Notes under the pieces: model-generated
The model's database searches: none
What the model was told of the DNA's origin: nothing
Seen by the model: only the letters and a program-made list of their open reading frames with translations
Program-made: the position numbers and the translations under genes
Shown: piece by piece, positions 47,745 to 57,100 of the stretch
Layout: each line of letters begins with the position of its first letter
How positions within the stretch are numbered: the first letter of the stretch is position 1
Source of the DNA: Candidatus Brocadia sp.
GTDB taxonomy: Bacteria; Planctomycetota; Brocadiia; Brocadiales; Brocadiaceae
DNA: 64,000 bases
Assembly: GCA_011525665.1 (NCBI GenBank)
Contig: WYAU01000075.1
Location: 1-64,000, forward strand
Reading direction: 5' to 3'

Positions 47745-48081
47745 AGAAAAACCTCTTAAAAATTTTCCATAAACCACAGCTTCAGTTTTTTTAGAAAGGC
47801 TAGGATATAAATACCAATGTCTTAAACCAGTAACATTTTCATTGGCTGCAAAGTCCTGTTAAACGGATTAAAAACCAGACCAGGTTTCAATTAGTAACGA
47901 TCTGATTGCTCGTTTACGTAAACAGTATGCAGTTGGCAATAAATGCGCCACATTTGCTTACCACCAACTGCCAGATGTCTAATGTTTTCTGTATCCTTTT
48001 GGTTTTGGCAATGCCGTACCAGGGTGTTATTATACCCAATTCCTAACTATAGCAAAGTAATGGAATATTACAACAAAATAC
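47745..48081. other. Intergenic spacer with short palindromes
   Basis: About 340 bp. It holds the perfect palindrome GTTTACGTAAAC (47912-47923) and a longer imperfect hairpin GCAGTTGG ... CCAACTGC at about 47928-47972. The palindrome could be an operator; no regulator is assigned. Confidence 0.45.
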
Positions 48082-49545
48082 TTAAAAGAATTTGTTCATG
48101 GCCTCTGCCCTTGCCATATCCCTTTTGTACAATTCCATTTCACTCAGGTTATTTCCAAACAGCCTGTTTTTTAGTCTCAGGAATGGCCTCCTGAAATAAT
48201 GCCTGTAATAATAGGCAAGGGGGTAATTTTTAATAAAGGCAGGTGTGGTGCAAATATAATTGGCATGTTTTTTGTTATACTTCCACCTGAGAAACTGGAG
48301 GTCTTCGGGGCTTAAATACTGCGTCTTAACGTTTGCCCAAAAGCAGTTGTATCGGCTATAATCAAACATATTTGTTATCAGCCCCGCATTCAGCAACTCT
48401 TCACGCATGCCTGTCCTGGGATAGGGTGTTAGTATCTGGTCTGCAAAAAAGTCTATCTGTAAATTGACAAAAAATTCATAGTTTCTGGCAATGTCCTCTT
48501 CCCTGTCATTCGGGTTCCCGATGATCATACCGCCTACGATCATAATATTCTGTTCATGCAATCGCTTGACGGCGAGTTTGGTTTTTTCAATGATATTTCC
48601 CTTCTTCATAAGCCTCAAATTTTCTTCTGAAACATTTTCGATACCAAGGAAAACGATTCGGAAACCAGCCTTTGCCATCTTTTCCACAAGGGTATTCGAG
48701 GAAGCGATCCCGGTGCTGCTTGCCTGGATGATATAACGGATATCATTATGCCCGGCATCAACGATAGCATCACAGAGGGCCTCAAATCCTTTAATGTCTA
48801 ACGTAAAATTATCATCAGAAAAGATAATGAAGTTTGCGCCATGCTGTTTGGCATCGACAATATCCTCAAGGATCCTTTCAGTGCTAAACCTGCGGAACGT
48901 TTTTCCGTACATCTTGTCCATACTGCAAAAATTGCAGGGCATAACACAACCACGGGAGGATTCCACGATGTCGAGGGTAAAACCATAATATCGATATCCC
49001 TTCCATATCCGCCTGGAACGATCCGGGATTTTTATCTTCGCGAGGTCTTCCAAAGGACGTGGACTATTATGGATGAAAAAGCCATTATTCCGAAACGAAA
49101 CACCCGGAATACTTTCTACAGCTCCTTTGCCGTTTATGGCGTCCAATACTTCCTGAAAACACAAATCCCCTTCACCGCGAATGAGAAAATCAAAGGGGTC
49201 GGACTCTTCACTCTTGCATACTTCGTCATACATGAGCGTGGCATGGTAGCCGCCCAGAACAATTTTAATATCTTTATTGATATTTTTAATGAGACTTGCT
49301 ATTCTCCGGGCTGTGGCAAATTGGAAGCTCATAGCCGTTAGTCCTACAACGTCCGGCCGATATGTTGCAATTAATTCCCTGACAGTTTCAGCGACCCGGT
49401 CCCTCCGCAAGATAAGATCAGCGATGTAAACGTTGTGACCCTCAATATTGCCGGCGATCGATGAAATTGCGAGGTTGGGAGGTTTCCACCGCTTGGCATT
49501 AAAGTGAGGGGCGCAATCCGGCATGGATATTAAGAGAATGTTCAT
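48082..49545 (-). CDS. B12-binding-domain radical SAM protein (paralog A)
   Basis: A 487-residue protein. The cobalamin-binding-like domain (about 1-150; P-D-V-V-G-L-T-A-M-S-F-Q-F) lacks the usual D-x-H-x-x-G. The radical SAM barrel has S-S-R-G-C-V-M-P-C-N-F-C-S-M at about 195-208. It shares long stretches with the protein encoded at 55222-56697, including the N-terminal M-P-D-x-x-P-x-F and the S-P-E-D-L-Q-F-L-R-W-K-Y segment. The two are recent paralogs, probably acting on related lipid-like or aromatic substrates; exact chemistry unknown. Confidence 0.88.
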   Translation of the reverse strand: MNILLISMPDCAPHFNAKRWKPPNLAISSIAGNIEGHNVYIADLILRRDRVAETVRELIATYRPDVVGLTAMSFQFATARRIASLIKNINKDIKIVLGGYHATLMYDEVCKSEESDPFDFLIRGEGDLCFQEVLDAINGKGAVESIPGVSFRNNGFFIHNSPRPLEDLAKIKIPDRSRRIWKGYRYYGFTLDIVESSRGCVMPCNFCSMDKMYGKTFRRFSTERILEDIVDAKQHGANFIIFSDDNFTLDIKGFEALCDAIVDAGHNDIRYIIQASSTGIASSNTLVEKMAKAGFRIVFLGIENVSEENLRLMKKGNIIEKTKLAVKRLHEQNIMIVGGMIIGNPNDREEDIARNYEFFVNLQIDFFADQILTPYPRTGMREELLNAGLITNMFDYSRYNCFWANVKTQYLSPEDLQFLRWKYNKKHANYICTTPAFIKNYPLAYYYRHYFRRPFLRLKNRLFGNNLSEMELYKRDMARAEAMNKFF

Positions 49546-49759
49546 AAGTGTTTTTTACCTGTTTTTTGTGTCTCGAAGTCTTCGGATTTTTTTTGTCTTT
49601 GATTTTACCAGCATTTCCAGGTCATTCAAGGAAATTTACTTCTTGAGACAGAAAGCGGCTTGAGGGAAAAATTGATCAGTTTAAAGAGGGAATTGACGTC
49701 ATGATTTACATGCTGGCAGGTATGAGAACGGCGAAAACGTTTCTTCGCGCCTTGAACTC

Positions 49760-52414
49760 TTAAGAGGCCATCACAGGAGTGGAATATAATCCTGATGAAT
49801 CTTTATTATCATGAATCATGTACATCGTGTTCTGAGCCATCTGTTGTTCAAGCGCATGGGCAGGCAATGGTTTCGAGAATAAATACCCCTGAACCTCGTC
49901 ACATTGCATTTGTTTAAGTAAAGAGAGTTGGTCTGCAGTCTCAACCCCTTCTGCAGTAACCCTGAATTTCAGGCTCTTCGCCATGGCAATGACAGACGCA
50001 ACAATCGTCTTATCGTCCGGATTTCTCACGATATCCCGAACAAAATACGGACTGAATTTAAGCTTGTTGACGGGAAATATTTTGAGATACCGCAAAGAAG
50101 AAAAGCCCTCGCCGAAATCGTCTATGGCGAGTTGAATGCCCAGTTCGCTTAACTTTTTTAATTTCTGAATAGTAGTTTCAACATCCTGCATGGCTATGCT
50201 TTCTGTAATTTCCAGCCCCAGAAAATGCGGGCTTAAACCGGTTTTTATTAATATTGACTTAATCTTTTCTACCAGGTCTTGTTTCTGAAATGTAAGAACC
50301 GAGAGGTTCACTGCCACGCACACGGGCTGAAATCCCGCATCCTGCCATGTCTTGTTTTGCGTGCAGGCGGTCTGCAACACCCATTCATCTAATGAAATAA
50401 TCAGCCTGGTGTCTTCCGCATACGAGAGAAACTCAGACGGAGAAATAAGTCCCCGTTCAGGGTGCTGCCAGCGTACTAACGCTTCCATTCCGATGGTTTG
50501 TCCGGTATTGATGTCCATTTGCGGTTGAAAGTATACGATAAATTCTCTGTGCTCCAGCGCCCGGCGAATATCTGTCTCCATCGTCATCCTTTTATAGGAT
50601 TTGAGGTTCATTGACGGAATGTAAAGCTGATAGTTGTTTCTTCCCTGTTCCTTGGCATCATACATAGCGGCATCGGCATTTTTCAGCAGGGTCTCAACAT
50701 CCGTACCGTTATCGGGGTAGAGGGCAACTCCGACACTTGCAGTAGCGTAAAGCTCTTGTCCGCTGATTATCCATGGTTGTTTGAAGATATTGAGGATTTT
50801 CCGCGCGATAATGTGCACGTTCTCCGGTCGGGTAATTCCCGTTATGAGCAAAGCGAATTCATCGCCGCCGAGCCGTGCAACGGTATCGTCATCACGGACA
50901 CATTTTTTCAGTTTTTCAGCAATGCCGCCCAGTAATCTGTCTCCAAAGGTATGTCCCAGCGTGTCATTAATGATCTTGAACCTGTCCAGATCGAGAAACA
51001 TTACAGCCAGTATCTCTTTCGTGCGATGTGCATGAGCTATCGCAAGAGTAAGGCGATCGTTGAACAATAATCTGTTGGGTAAATCGGTAAGGGGATCGTG
51101 AAAGGCTATATGCCTGATTTTTTCTTCCGCCTGCTTGCGTTCAGTTATATCCCTGAAAATGCCCATCACATATGTTTTTCCGGCAATGGTTATCAGTGAT
51201 GAGTTAACATCAACATAAAAAATACTATTGTCTTTTCTTTTCATCGGTACATTGCGGGCAAGCGTATCTTTACTCCGTGCGTGTTTTTCAAACGCATCGA
51301 TTACGTATGATAAAGCTTCCCGGGGATGAATATCCATAATGGTGAGCCTTTCGATCTCTTCCGTGGTGTATCCCAGCATCTGGCAAATCTTTTTATTTCC
51401 CGTATAGAGTTTTTTGGTCTCTGCGTCAGCCATGAGTATTCCGTCATTTGCACTGTCAAATATGGTCTTAAATCTATTTTCAGATTTAACGAGTTCCTCC
51501 TGATTTTGTTTGTGAACAATGCCCAGCGCGACTATATCTGCAACTGATGCCAATGCCTTGAGTGTAAATTCAGTTACCGGCCTGCGGGAAAACATTGCGA
51601 TAACACCGACAAGGCGATTACCTGCCATGAGGGGATATCCGGCAAAGGCGACCATTCCCTCCCGCTTGGCCCAATCCTTGTTACTGACGTGAGGATCATT
51701 GAGAACGGAGTTGGTCAGATGTTGCTTGCGTTCCCGGGCGATATAACCGATCTTGAATTTTCCAACCGGTATTCGGCTATGGGCTCCGTCTCTATGAGTA
51801 TACATGCCGGCGCTTGCCTGTAATTCCAAGACATTTTCTCCTTCGTGCAGTGTCCAGATACGGGCAAACGCTGCATGCAGATGATTAACCACGGCCTCTG
51901 CGCAATGTCGGAGAATTTCTTGCAACGTACCGCCCCGGGTAAGCGCAATGCTTACGTCCTTGACAAATGTCGTCAAACGCATCCGTTCCGCTAATTCCGC
52001 CGTTCGCTTCTGTTCTGTTATGTTTCGCCAGATGCTCATGATGACACCGGCATCCTCAGTTCCAACCCTCTCAACAAAAGAGGCATTAACGCTGAGGTAT
52101 CTTGTCCCATTCGGGGATGTTAACACAAACTCCACATCATGGCACGAGCCTTCGGCGTGAACATGATTCTCCATTTCGACCCAGCGTTTGGGTCCGTCGG
52201 GGCTGATCTGTGCTAACCAGAGGAATAAATTCGTTTCAAGTACATCACATCGCTGCTTTCCAAAGAAATCGCAAAAGGATTCATTGGCTATTATGATAGT
52301 ATGCGTTGCGTCAGTAATGACTATCCCATCAGCCGATGCGCGCAGCAGCGTCTCAAAGAACTCAATTGTCCGCTGTGATGCTTCAATTTTGCTTCTTTCG
52401 TACAGTTTGCTCAT
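49760..52414 (-). CDS. PAS-GAF-PAS-GGDEF-EAL cyclic-di-GMP enzyme
   Basis: A 884-residue soluble protein. It has PAS (about 15-140), GAF (about 145-300) and PAS (about 305-430) sensor domains, then a diguanylate cyclase domain with R-L-G-G-D-E-F and an intact I-site R-D-D-D five residues before it. An EAL domain closes the protein (E-A-L-V-R-W, N-L-S, L-E-I-T-E-S, D-D-F-G, E-G-V-E). The usual L-K-x-D segment reads L-K-F-S, so its Asp is replaced although the Lys is kept. Synthesis of c-di-GMP is likely; hydrolysis may be impaired. A GEMM riboswitch is elsewhere in the window. Confidence 0.92.
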   Translation of the reverse strand: MSKLYERSKIEASQRTIEFFETLLRASADGIVITDATHTIIIANESFCDFFGKQRCDVLETNLFLWLAQISPDGPKRWVEMENHVHAEGSCHDVEFVLTSPNGTRYLSVNASFVERVGTEDAGVIMSIWRNITEQKRTAELAERMRLTTFVKDVSIALTRGGTLQEILRHCAEAVVNHLHAAFARIWTLHEGENVLELQASAGMYTHRDGAHSRIPVGKFKIGYIARERKQHLTNSVLNDPHVSNKDWAKREGMVAFAGYPLMAGNRLVGVIAMFSRRPVTEFTLKALASVADIVALGIVHKQNQEELVKSENRFKTIFDSANDGILMADAETKKLYTGNKKICQMLGYTTEEIERLTIMDIHPREALSYVIDAFEKHARSKDTLARNVPMKRKDNSIFYVDVNSSLITIAGKTYVMGIFRDITERKQAEEKIRHIAFHDPLTDLPNRLLFNDRLTLAIAHAHRTKEILAVMFLDLDRFKIINDTLGHTFGDRLLGGIAEKLKKCVRDDDTVARLGGDEFALLITGITRPENVHIIARKILNIFKQPWIISGQELYATASVGVALYPDNGTDVETLLKNADAAMYDAKEQGRNNYQLYIPSMNLKSYKRMTMETDIRRALEHREFIVYFQPQMDINTGQTIGMEALVRWQHPERGLISPSEFLSYAEDTRLIISLDEWVLQTACTQNKTWQDAGFQPVCVAVNLSVLTFQKQDLVEKIKSILIKTGLSPHFLGLEITESIAMQDVETTIQKLKKLSELGIQLAIDDFGEGFSSLRYLKIFPVNKLKFSPYFVRDIVRNPDDKTIVASVIAMAKSLKFRVTAEGVETADQLSLLKQMQCDEVQGYLFSKPLPAHALEQQMAQNTMYMIHDNKDSSGLYSTPVMAS

Positions 52415-52423
52415 GATAATTTT

Positions 52424-54532
52424 TTACCAGAGAGTGTTCGCTTTGGACATCTTAACGGCGCAGTATTTAAATTGCGGCTGCTGTGAATGAATATCGTAAG
52501 CCGGATTACAGACCAGGTTGGCGAGTTTGCCGTTGCCTGCGGATGCGCTGCCATAATGGAAACTCATGGAGACGGTACCAGCGAGTATACGATCTTTGAT
52601 GGAGGCGATCCCTCTTACATTGCCTCGGCGTGAAGATATCACGACTTCCTCGCCTTCAGTAATTCCAAGACGAGCGGCGTCAGCCGGATGAATCTCTATT
52701 ATGTTGTCCGGAGCGATATTATTAAGGTGTGAGATACGACGGGTACGGGTGCCGGTATTGAAGTGACAGGCAAGGCGTCCGGTAATGAGAACGAATGGGT
52801 ATTCACTATCGGTTGCTTCTGCAGGTTCACCGTTTTCACGGGCAAGGAGTGCGGCGCGGCCGTCAGGTCTGAAAAATCGCAGATCGGTAAATAACCGGGG
52901 TGTGCCGGGATGATCGACTTCGGGGCAGGGCAGTTGGAGGCCTGTTTTATCACGAAGGCGGTTATAATTTACACCGCCCATGTCACATATGCGCCCCCGC
53001 GTGATTCCCTTCCATTCCTCGAATACTTCCTCGGATGAGACATAAGGAAATTCATTGTGGAACCCCATAGCCCTGGCTACTGTCCAGATGATCTCACAGT
53101 CGGATTTTGCCAAGCCCGGCGGATCAATAATTTTTTCTGCCAGTTCAATACGTCTTTCCGAAGAAATAAACGTACCTGTCTTTTCACACCACTGGGTGCC
53201 GGCGAGGACTGCGTCTGCCAGGAGCGTCGTTTCTGTGGGATGGAATATATCCTGAACAATGAGGACATCTGCCTTCGAAAGCCCCTCCTCGACCCATCGT
53301 GTATGGGGAAGGGACGCAGCGGGGTTGGAAGACATAATCCATAATGCACGTATTTCGCCGGAATGGAGACCGTGGATAATGTCTATGATCGATCGGCCCG
53401 GTGTGGGCTGAATTTTTCCAACCGGAATATTCCAGAATTTAGCAACCTCGTGTCTGTGGATGGGATTGGTAACCATTCGCATGCCTGGTAAGAGATGTGC
53501 CAGCGCTCCGACCCAGCGACATCCCATTGTGTTAGCTTCGCCGGTAATTGAAAGTGGTCCTGCTCCCGTACGACAAAAATTGCCCGTTAACAAGGATAAA
53601 TTATGCAAAGTATTATTTTTAAAAACTGCCCCGGGTGATTGGTTGTATCCTTGAAACCAGAAGGTTAACATTGCCTTCGCCTTTCCGATGAGCCGTGCAG
53701 CCTCGTAAATTTGTTTTTCGGGGCAGCCGGTTATCTGAGCAACAAAAGATGGAGGGTATTTTCTCATCTTTTCTGTGAGATCGCTCAGGCCGGAAGTATA
53801 ATGTTTTAGAAATTCTTTATCGATATATCCCTCTTTTAAAAGTACATGGGCAATGGCATTATTGAGGGCAACGTCCGTACCCGGTCTGATCTGAAGGTAG
53901 ATATCTGCCATTGCTGCGGTCTCTGTTTTGCGCGGATCAACAACAATAATCTTTGAGTCTTTTTTCCTCCTCGCCGAGCATATACGGCGAAACAAAACGG
54001 GTACTGACACTGCCATATTGTTGCCTGCTATAAAAAACAGATCGGCCCCTTCGACATCCGCGTAACAGGTGGGAGGCGCGTCGGCGCCAAGGGTGGAAAT
54101 AAAACCCATTGCCGTACTTGCCATGCACAGGCGGGCAGTCGATTCTACGTGGTTAGAACCAATGGCTCCTTTCATAAGCTTGTTTATGAGGTAGTACTCC
54201 TCGGTAAAACAAGCCGCACCTCCAAAAAATGCAATTGAACCAGGGCCGTATTCCTTTATGATACGGTTGAGCCGATCGGCGATGAACGCAATAACCTTAT
54301 CCCAGCCAGCGGGTATCAACTCATCATTACAACGAATCAATGGTTGTGTCAAACGCTCCTTGGCTCTAAAGAGCGGAGGATAATGCGCAGGCAATGCGCA
54401 GATGTCTCCGTCATTAACGGGATGGCCCTTCATTCCATGGATTTTAACAATCCTTCCTTCTTCGACCCCGACCATCAGACCGCAGCCTAAACCACAATAG
54501 GGACACGTTGATTTCTTCCATTGAACGGCCAT
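52424..54532 (-). CDS. Molybdopterin oxidoreductase, NasA-like catalytic subunit
   Basis: A 702-residue Mo-bisMGD enzyme from ATG 54532, with AAGGG upstream. The 4Fe-4S ligands are Cys10, 13, 17 and 45 (C-x2-C-x3-C-x27-C). Cys136 in R-L-C-M-A-S-T is the likely Mo ligand, as in assimilatory or periplasmic nitrate reductases and Cys-type formate dehydrogenases. The C-terminal molydopterin dinucleotide-binding domain ends with S-F-H-Y-G and N-P-A-Y-D. There is no Tat signal, so it is cytoplasmic. No electron-transfer subunit is adjacent. NasA or formate dehydrogenase-like; the choice is open. Confidence 0.88.
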   Translation of the reverse strand: MAVQWKKSTCPYCGLGCGLMVGVEEGRIVKIHGMKGHPVNDGDICALPAHYPPLFRAKERLTQPLIRCNDELIPAGWDKVIAFIADRLNRIIKEYGPGSIAFFGGAACFTEEYYLINKLMKGAIGSNHVESTARLCMASTAMGFISTLGADAPPTCYADVEGADLFFIAGNNMAVSVPVLFRRICSARRKKDSKIIVVDPRKTETAAMADIYLQIRPGTDVALNNAIAHVLLKEGYIDKEFLKHYTSGLSDLTEKMRKYPPSFVAQITGCPEKQIYEAARLIGKAKAMLTFWFQGYNQSPGAVFKNNTLHNLSLLTGNFCRTGAGPLSITGEANTMGCRWVGALAHLLPGMRMVTNPIHRHEVAKFWNIPVGKIQPTPGRSIIDIIHGLHSGEIRALWIMSSNPAASLPHTRWVEEGLSKADVLIVQDIFHPTETTLLADAVLAGTQWCEKTGTFISSERRIELAEKIIDPPGLAKSDCEIIWTVARAMGFHNEFPYVSSEEVFEEWKGITRGRICDMGGVNYNRLRDKTGLQLPCPEVDHPGTPRLFTDLRFFRPDGRAALLARENGEPAEATDSEYPFVLITGRLACHFNTGTRTRRISHLNNIAPDNIIEIHPADAARLGITEGEEVVISSRRGNVRGIASIKDRILAGTVSMSFHYGSASAGNGKLANLVCNPAYDIHSQQPQFKYCAVKMSKANTLW

Positions 54533-55221
54533 ATTAACCCTTAAACCCAAAACAGACCAGGGACATAATGCTCGTTTCCAGGCCACTATTTGGGAACAAG
54601 CAAAATTGATTTTTTGAATCCCTTATAAAGTCAAAATTCTAGGGCGTGAAATGATTTCCCCGTCAAACAGGGAATCGAAACAACAATTGCCTGTTAAAGC
54701 AATTTATGTACCCACGCGGTGGTTATTCTGAAGACAGTTATTGAGTTTACCCGGCAAAAGATATTAATAAGCATTTTAATAAATACAACTAAAAGGTTTA
54801 TCATGACATTAAAGGCCACTTCGTAACATTAATATTTAAGAGGCTCACAGTATATTTATTGCTGAGTAAACCCAATAACCATTTTTTTACTACAAAAATG
54901 CCCACAAGTTTCTCTAACAGTAAAAAATATAAACAAAAGTGTGCATTGTGGTTGAATATATGAACAACTGATGGAGGCTTCATAATAATCGTTTGTCGTT
55001 TGTTGTGACGCGGTTTGAAAATGTAGCACAAAAGGGTTGTTATAGCATCTTCCCGTAGTCCTTCTCCGGAACCTAACAGGATTCCAAAAAGAACACGTTT
55101 TTTACAGAACTGGCCAATGGTGTTAGGCTATGTGTGGCTATTGGATGTTGATGGAGGGAGGATGAAATTATTGTAAAGCGGCTGTATCAGAATAATAAAG
55201 GCCATTTGCCGCGTCAGTATG
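54533..55221. other. Long spacer with repeat remnants
   Basis: About 690 bp without a defensible gene. It includes the 14-nt TTTGGGAACAAGCA shared with the repeat at 917-930 and a 36-nt CRISPR-repeat-like stretch (54646-54681). The rest is AT-rich and featureless. Confidence 0.55.
54646..54681. repeat. Single CRISPR-repeat-like sequence, isolated
   Basis: A 36-nt stretch ending in GGGAATCGAAAC, with a dyad GATTTCCCC ... GGGAATC interrupted by a one-base bulge. The length and the GAAAC end resemble class 1 CRISPR repeats. Only one copy is seen, with no second repeat at spacer distance and no cas gene. Confidence 0.25.
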
Positions 55222-56697
55222 TCAATAAGGCTTAAAAAAATTGTTCATCTCAGCAAATCTTTTCATATCTTTTTCAAAAATATCGCGCTCTGTCTTTCCG
55301 ATTAAGGCGATAAAATTTTTAATCCGGTAATACGGTCTCAAAATCAATACCCGCAAAAGATTAACCATGGCAAAATTAGCCCTAAAGACCGGAGTTGTCT
55401 TAAAAAAAGTGGAGTATTTCCGTTTATACTTCCACCGCAAAAACTGCAAGTCTTCCGGTGAAAGGTGCTTCGTCCTGACGTTTGCCCAAAAGCCATTGTA
55501 CTTGCGGTAATCGGTAGCATTGGTAACGAGCCCTTCCTGGATTAAAATATCCCTCATGCCGGTTTTCGGATAAGGAGTAATGATCTGTTCGCCATAAAAA
55601 TCAATATTGGCCCTGTCAAAGAATTCAAAATTCTGGGCAATGTCTTCTTCTTTATCTTCTGCATGTCCGAGAATCATGCCCCCTACAATAAGAATATTAT
55701 TGTCGTGCAGGTACTCTATTGCCCGTTTCGTCTTTTCCAGCATGTTCCCTTTATTCATCAACTTCAGGTTCCGTTCGGACACGTTTTCGATTCCGAGGAA
55801 TACAATCTGTATCCCCGCCTGGGCCATTTTTCTGGCTAATGTCGGGGAAGATGCTATGCCTGCCGTGCTTGCCTGAACGATATAACGGAGGTCACTGTGC
55901 CCTGCGTCTACAATTGCATTACATAAAGACTCAAACCTTTTTACATTTAAGGTGATATTGTCATCCGCAAAGGCTATGTATCGTGCCCCGGATTTTTTGG
56001 CGTTTGCAATGTCCTGCATAACACGTTCAAAGCTGTATGTCCTGAAGGTGCGCCCGTACATGCGGTTCATACTGCAAAAATTACACGTCATTGTACACCC
56101 GCGGGACGTTTCGACCATATCCAGTTCTTTTCCGGAAAAAAGGTATCCACTCCAGATACGCGCATCCCGGCGCGGCAGTTGTAATGTCTCCAGGTCCTCC
56201 AGGGGTCGTGGTGGATTATGCAAAAAGTTGCCGTTACACCGGTAGGACAAGCCGGGAACATCTTTCCATGACCGCTTTCCTTCAATGGCATCCAGCATAT
56301 CGCTGAAGGTTTTTTCTCCCTCCCCGCGGACAATGTAATCGAAGGGTTCACCATCATCGGAAGAAGCGATTTCTTCATACATGAGGGTGGCATGATAACC
56401 GCCAATGGCTATTTTAATCTCTTTCTGCATGCGTTTGATAAATGCCGCAATCTTCCGGGCCGTGTCGAATTGGAAGGTCATTGCGCTCAACCCCACAACA
56501 TCGGGCTGATAATCCTCAATGGCCTTTTTTATCGAGGAGGGCAAGGTCTTCCTTTTAAGTACCAGATCCGCGAGCGCTACTTCATGGTGTGAGCGTATAT
56601 TCCCCGCTAGGGAAGAAATAGCCAGATTTGGCGCCCTCCATGTCTTTGCAGAGAACTGGGGAACGGTGTCGGGCATAGAAAACAATACAACTTTCAT
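55222..56697 (-). CDS. B12-binding-domain radical SAM protein (paralog B)
   Basis: A 491-residue paralog of the protein at 48082-49545. It has the same layout, with S-R-G-C-T-M-T-C-N-F-C-S-M at about 195-207 and the shared N-terminal V-V-G-L-S-A-M-T-F-Q-F. The cobalamin domain again lacks D-x-H-x-x-G. Its neighbour on the same strand is an alkaline phosphatase-superfamily protein. Substrate unknown; a role in unusual membrane lipids is only a guess. Confidence 0.88.
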   Translation of the reverse strand: MKVVLFSMPDTVPQFSAKTWRAPNLAISSLAGNIRSHHEVALADLVLKRKTLPSSIKKAIEDYQPDVVGLSAMTFQFDTARKIAAFIKRMQKEIKIAIGGYHATLMYEEIASSDDGEPFDYIVRGEGEKTFSDMLDAIEGKRSWKDVPGLSYRCNGNFLHNPPRPLEDLETLQLPRRDARIWSGYLFSGKELDMVETSRGCTMTCNFCSMNRMYGRTFRTYSFERVMQDIANAKKSGARYIAFADDNITLNVKRFESLCNAIVDAGHSDLRYIVQASTAGIASSPTLARKMAQAGIQIVFLGIENVSERNLKLMNKGNMLEKTKRAIEYLHDNNILIVGGMILGHAEDKEEDIAQNFEFFDRANIDFYGEQIITPYPKTGMRDILIQEGLVTNATDYRKYNGFWANVRTKHLSPEDLQFLRWKYKRKYSTFFKTTPVFRANFAMVNLLRVLILRPYYRIKNFIALIGKTERDIFEKDMKRFAEMNNFFKPY

Positions 56698-57100
56698 AAT
56701 TAATAGTGAGCCAAAAATAAATTGTGAGAAAAAATTAAATATACATTTCCGGAAGATGGCTTTAGGGCTTTGCGGCGGCTTAGCCGCGGCCGGGAAGGAT
56801 AATGATCCCCTCCGGCAAGCGCGCGGGGAAGGAGAAATAGATCGTCGCCGGGGCCTCGCTGGACGTCACCCACTCTTTCCTCCCTTTCTCCACCTATAAA
56901 AAACGGCAGCAAGATTTCTCCAATGATGGCGCGGACCCCTGGCTGAGTCAAGGAAATTTTGATAAGCGAGAGCTTTTTTATACTCCGTGACTGTTTTCCG
57001 TGGGCCGACCGGGACAATTCTCCTTTAATTAAAAAGATATCCCCTTGCGTGCCCATACCGCGTAACCCTGCGTTTTAATCTCTGCTGTTTTGTTAAACGA
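56698..57100. other. GC-rich spacer of unknown origin
   Basis: About 400 bp. The part at 56760-56870 is clearly richer in G+C than its surroundings (runs such as GCGGCGGC and CCGCGGCC). A minus-strand frame of about 118 codons exists but has no ribosome-binding site or recognisable domain. I leave it unannotated. Confidence 0.4.

Noticed and set aside
52424-54532. Third selenoprotein (Sec-containing formate dehydrogenase)
   Set aside because: The Mo-ligand position is encoded by a Cys codon (Cys136) and no in-frame UGA exists in the gene.
54801-55031. Minus-strand frame of 76 codons in the long spacer
   Set aside because: AT-rich, no ribosome-binding site and no recognisable features. Chance frame more likely.
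56700-57056. Minus-strand open frame of 118 codons in the GC-rich spacer
   Set aside because: No ribosome-binding site or domain. The frame may be open only because of high GC.
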